DNA from: Flavobacterium sp. CF108
Lineage (GTDB): Bacteria; Bacteroidota; Bacteroidia; Flavobacteriales; Flavobacteriaceae
Length of the DNA stretch: 64,000 nucleotides
Assembly: GCF_900129795.1 (NCBI RefSeq)
Contig: NZ_FQWW01000007.1
Coordinates: 186,001 to 250,000 of the forward strand
Reading direction: 5' to 3'
The translations under genes and the position numbers were made by a program. Position 1 is the first letter of the stretch. The number at the start of each line of letters is the position of its first letter. Below, piece by piece: positions 60,972 through 64,000 of this stretch. The notes beneath the pieces were generated by a model. That model had not been told where the DNA came from. It saw only the letters and a program-made list of their open reading frames with translations, and did not search any database.

Positions 60972-63779
60972 TTATTGCTTCGGATCCATAATTACTTCAA
61001 CGCTGCTAGAACTATCCAAAACATGTTTGCTCAATTGCTGAATAGTTTTTTGATTAATTTTTGAAATTAAATTTTTATAATCAGCGTCCTGCATATTGGG
61101 TATTGCATTGATACTGATGTTATAGATGATACTTCCCCAATAAGAATTGGTCTTGATTGATTCTTCCCTGTTTTTTAGAATGGCTTTTTTAATGTCCTCC
61201 AGGTCACTGGCAATGACTGGTTTTGATTTAAGATCACCAAGTTCTTTATAGACAATCTGCATTAATTTCTGCTGTTTTTCCGGATTACAGTCAAAACTAA
61301 GTGTAAGGTCATAGCGAGGTTTAGGAATTACCTGCAGGCTGCCCTTAACGCTCACACCATAACTTCCCCCTTCTTCTTCACGAATGGTCTGCAGAAAACG
61401 TTTTGATAACAGCTCCCCTATGATATACATTCCGATAGCATTTTCTTCGCTGTATTCCATCTTTCCTGTTAAATGCAGATAAGCGGTACTTTTAGGAGTC
61501 TGCATTTTACGTTGAAAATGAACCACAGTTTTGCCTTCTGCAGGCTCGAGGTTATGATCTGTAAAGGATGAGGTAGCCGTAAGATCAGATGGGATATTTC
61601 CAATGTATTTTTGTATTAATCCAAGAGCAGACTCTGGGATGTTTCCAACAAAAACAAAAGTGAAATTGGCAGCATTTCTAATGCGGTCTCTGTAGATTTT
61701 TTCTGCTTTTTGTAAATTGATATTCTCAAGGAATTTTTCATTAAAAATAAAGGTACGAGGGTTGTGATTTGAATTAGCCAGAGCTACAGTATCGTTAAAT
61801 GCATTATCGTTATCCTCTTTGAGGTTTTCCAAACGATTTTTATATTGTGTTTTTAGGATATCATAGATATTAACATCAAAACGGGGCGCTTCAAAAGAAA
61901 GGTAAAGCAATTGTAGCATGGTCTCCAAATCTTGTCCATTTGAACTTCCCTGGAATCCTTGGGTGTTCTCTGTAATATAGGGACTTACTTTTGCTACTTT
62001 GCCAGTTAGTTTTTCCTTTAAAGCGGTTGAATCAAAATTACTAAGTCCGGAAGATCTTGCTAGGGTAGTTGCAATTTCGGCAGAAGCTAAATCTTCCTGT
62101 TTTACTAAAGATTTACCTCCTTTGCCAAAAGCGGTAAAAAGGACCTGATCTGGAGAATAATTTGTTGGAAGAATGATTATTTTAGCTCCATTCTCCAGTA
62201 TATATCCTTTTGCATCGGCTAGCTCAGGGACGTTGAAATTTTCTTTAATTTTAACTGGCTTTAGCTCTTTTTGTATTAAAGGATCGTTATTGACCTCTTT
62301 TTTATAAGGGGCTAAAGGCATCGTTTCTACCTTTTTCATCACATCGATAACGGCTTGTTTTGTAGGGAACTCATTTTTTTCTTTGTCAGAACCCGTAACT
62401 AAAACTACCTGATTAGTGTTTTGTTGTATGGTTTTTAGGTAGTTGTTTAATTCTTCTAATGATAATTTTTTTATAATTCCCACTACAAGATTATAATCAT
62501 CCTCAGGGCTAAGAAAAGGTTTTGCCTTTAAAAAGTACCCCGTTAGTTTATCGGCCCAGCTATCGCTGTCTACCTTGTCTTTATTTTTAAGAAAGTCATC
62601 ATAAGAACTTATAAAATCTTTTTTAATACGGTCTAATTCTGCCGGAACTGCACCGTATCTTTTCAAACGTTCCGCTTCGGTATAGACCTCTTCAAAAGAC
62701 TCTAACAGCCGGTCTTTTTGAGCTGTAGCCGAGAGGTTGAAAGAGGTGTTTAATCTTGAAATCGGCTCAAAATAAGCTTTTAGATTCAGGCTTGATTTTT
62801 GATTTTTCAACAATAGTTCTTTTAGACGGCTGTTAAGTATACTGGTATAAAAAGAGTTCATTACATTTTTTCGGGTAAGGGCTGAATCTTTAACCATTGG
62901 CTCATCGAGCACATATTGTAATGTGATTTGTGTATTTACGGCTTCTTTATCGCTTGCAGTTCCAAAATACAATTCATCATGTTTAGGGATATCGTAGTAC
63001 TTGCGCGGCGTTGCTTTTTTTACCAAAGGTATATTCGAGAATATGGTTTTAACCCTTTCCTCCATAGCTTTAACGTCAATATCTCCCACTATAATTACGG
63101 CCTGTAAATCAGGTCTGTACCATTTTTTATAGTAGTTTCTAAGTTCTGGATATTTGAAATTATTAATGATATTCAAATCACCAATAACATCTCGTTTACT
63201 GTATTTTGATCCTTTGTATAAGATTTGGTCCGTTTGGTTTTTTAAACGAAAACCGCTGGTTCTTCTTGTTCTCCATTCTTCCGTGATGACACCTCTTTCG
63301 GCATCAATTTCTTCGTTGTTAAGCGAAAGAGAGCCAGACCAATCGTGCAATACCCAAAGTGTAGAATCAATGAGTTTTTCATTGTTTACCGGAACACCAC
63401 TGATATTATAAACGGTTTCATCCTGGGCGGTATAGGCGTTGATGTCTTTTCCAAAACTCACTCCATTTTTTTCCAGCATTTTAATGATTCCTTTACCTTT
63501 AAAATGTTCTGTTCCGTTAAAGGCCATATGTTCGAGAAAATGAGCAAGTCCATTTTGGTTGTCTTCTTCTAATATGGCTCCCACATTTTGAACAAAATAA
63601 AAACTCGCCCTGTCCTTTGGCTCCTCGTTATGGAGAATGTAATACGTTAATCCATTTTTAAGTTTGCCTGTAGTAACATTTTTATCTAAAGCAATGGTAG
63701 TTTTGAACTGAGAAAACATAACGTGACAAGATAAAATCAGCATCGCGTTTATGATTTGCTTTTTGTGTGTATTATACAT
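60972..63779 (-). CDS. M16-family zinc metallopeptidase (insulinase/pitrilysin type), exported
   Basis: The 935-aa protein has an N-terminal signal-like region (MYNTHKKQIINAMLILSCHV to MFSQ). The zinc site is the inverted HxxEH in GLAHFLEHMAFNG (His80, Glu83, His84), with the distal Glu expected in DAERGVITEEWRTRR near 155-165. A second M16 half (about 525-935) lacks the zinc motif but keeps RFLQTIREEEGGSYGVSV, the usual substrate-side motif. Both halves in one chain make a two-domain clam-shell protease that cuts peptides in the periplasm. It follows a membrane-protein gene by 14 bp. Confidence 0.92.
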   Translation of the reverse strand: MYNTHKKQIINAMLILSCHVMFSQFKTTIALDKNVTTGKLKNGLTYYILHNEEPKDRASFYFVQNVGAILEEDNQNGLAHFLEHMAFNGTEHFKGKGIIKMLEKNGVSFGKDINAYTAQDETVYNISGVPVNNEKLIDSTLWVLHDWSGSLSLNNEEIDAERGVITEEWRTRRTSGFRLKNQTDQILYKGSKYSKRDVIGDLNIINNFKYPELRNYYKKWYRPDLQAVIIVGDIDVKAMEERVKTIFSNIPLVKKATPRKYYDIPKHDELYFGTASDKEAVNTQITLQYVLDEPMVKDSALTRKNVMNSFYTSILNSRLKELLLKNQKSSLNLKAYFEPISRLNTSFNLSATAQKDRLLESFEEVYTEAERLKRYGAVPAELDRIKKDFISSYDDFLKNKDKVDSDSWADKLTGYFLKAKPFLSPEDDYNLVVGIIKKLSLEELNNYLKTIQQNTNQVVLVTGSDKEKNEFPTKQAVIDVMKKVETMPLAPYKKEVNNDPLIQKELKPVKIKENFNVPELADAKGYILENGAKIIILPTNYSPDQVLFTAFGKGGKSLVKQEDLASAEIATTLARSSGLSNFDSTALKEKLTGKVAKVSPYITENTQGFQGSSNGQDLETMLQLLYLSFEAPRFDVNIYDILKTQYKNRLENLKEDNDNAFNDTVALANSNHNPRTFIFNEKFLENINLQKAEKIYRDRIRNAANFTFVFVGNIPESALGLIQKYIGNIPSDLTATSSFTDHNLEPAEGKTVVHFQRKMQTPKSTAYLHLTGKMEYSEENAIGMYIIGELLSKRFLQTIREEEGGSYGVSVKGSLQVIPKPRYDLTLSFDCNPEKQQKLMQIVYKELGDLKSKPVIASDLEDIKKAILKNREESIKTNSYWGSIIYNISINAIPNMQDADYKNLISKINQKTIQQLSKHVLDSSSSVEVIMDPKQ

Positions 63780-63793
63780 GTTTGGTGTATTTG

Positions 63794-64000
63794 TTATCTT
63801 CTGTTTCTTCTAATGAGTATAAAAGCTCCACTTAGGATGATCAGTAAAGGAAAAACTCCAATGAATATAATTTTACTGATAAAAACCTGATTTGCGCTTA
63901 CTGTTATAATGTTGTCTACACTTTTGGGACGTGTTGTATCAATTGGAAACTCGTAGTTGCTGAACCATCTAAAAATGTCGGTAACAAACTGAAAGGTACC
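63794..64000 (-). CDS. C-terminal end of a membrane protein, possibly GldG-like (cut by window end)
   Basis: Only the last 68 residues are visible. FRWFSNYEFPIDTTRPKSVD is followed by one membrane helix (KIIFIGVFPLLIILSGAFIL) and a basic tail RRNRR. A substrate-binding-like domain ending in one membrane anchor fits the auxiliary subunit of ABC transporters of the GldG type, but so short a piece does not prove it. It is probably co-transcribed with the M16 peptidase gene. Confidence 0.5.
   Translation of the reverse strand, partial: GTFQFVTDIFRWFSNYEFPIDTTRPKSVDNIITVSANQVFISKIIFIGVFPLLIILSGAFILIRRNRR

Overview
The window looks like chromosome of a Flavobacterium-type member of the Bacteroidota. 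The reasons are the low G+C, weak Shine-Dalgarno sequences, TAnnTTTG-type -7 promoter elements, SusC/SusD pairs with ECF sigma/FecR regulators, a type IX secretion (T9SS) C-terminal sorting domain, a 2TM-domain protein, and many short intergenic inverted repeats. I saw no rRNA, tRNA, CRISPR array, insertion sequence or prophage.

Layout. 1-6.7 kb: signal transduction on the minus strand. It starts with the N-terminal part of a very large poly-HAMP histidine kinase cut by the window edge, then a CHASE3-type kinase overlapping a single-domain response regulator, a second lone receiver and three small proteins. 7.1-16 kb: ECF sigma, FecR, SusC, SusD and a secreted phosphodiesterase-like/alkaline-phosphatase fusion, i.e. 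an outer-membrane uptake locus with an organophosphate flavour. 17.1-28.9 kb: a second ECF sigma/FecR/TonB-receptor system, followed by two tandem beta-helix lipoproteins, a T9SS cargo protein, a lipoprotein and an S41 protease. Five leader regions in these two systems carry a TTAA direct repeat with an 11-bp period. Within each system the downstream promoter sequence is also conserved at fixed or nearly fixed spacing. This is the strongest candidate for an undescribed regulatory circuit here: a PhoB-like box, an ECF promoter, or both.

29-36 kb: a TPR protein, then a Crp/Fnr-family regulator followed by a flavin/quinone/electrophile-response operon (flavodoxin-fold reductase, 2TM protein, ABM protein, exported DJ-1 family protein, Old Yellow Enzyme) with a perfect 16-bp palindrome in its promoter. 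A membrane class III nucleotide cyclase, a small unknown protein and an alkyladenine DNA glycosylase follow. 36-43 kb: a 1238-aa multi-pass membrane protein of unknown function paired with a lysozyme/peptidoglycan-binding protein, divergent from an unusual 521-aa protein with a lipocalin-like GTW motif.

43-57 kb: a hydroxamate siderophore locus: TonB receptor, LuxR-type regulator, then decarboxylase, N-hydroxylase, HGSNAT-like membrane protein, a GNAT-NIS synthetase fusion, a second unfused GNAT plus NIS synthetase, and a MATE exporter. The enzyme set resembles desferrioxamine/bisucaberin pathways, but the acyltransferase/synthetase module is present twice. 57-64 kb: a CheB-type methylesterase without receiver domain, a truncated receiver remnant, two lone receivers (one degenerate), a small protein, an M16 protease and the C-terminus of a membrane protein, possibly GldG-like.
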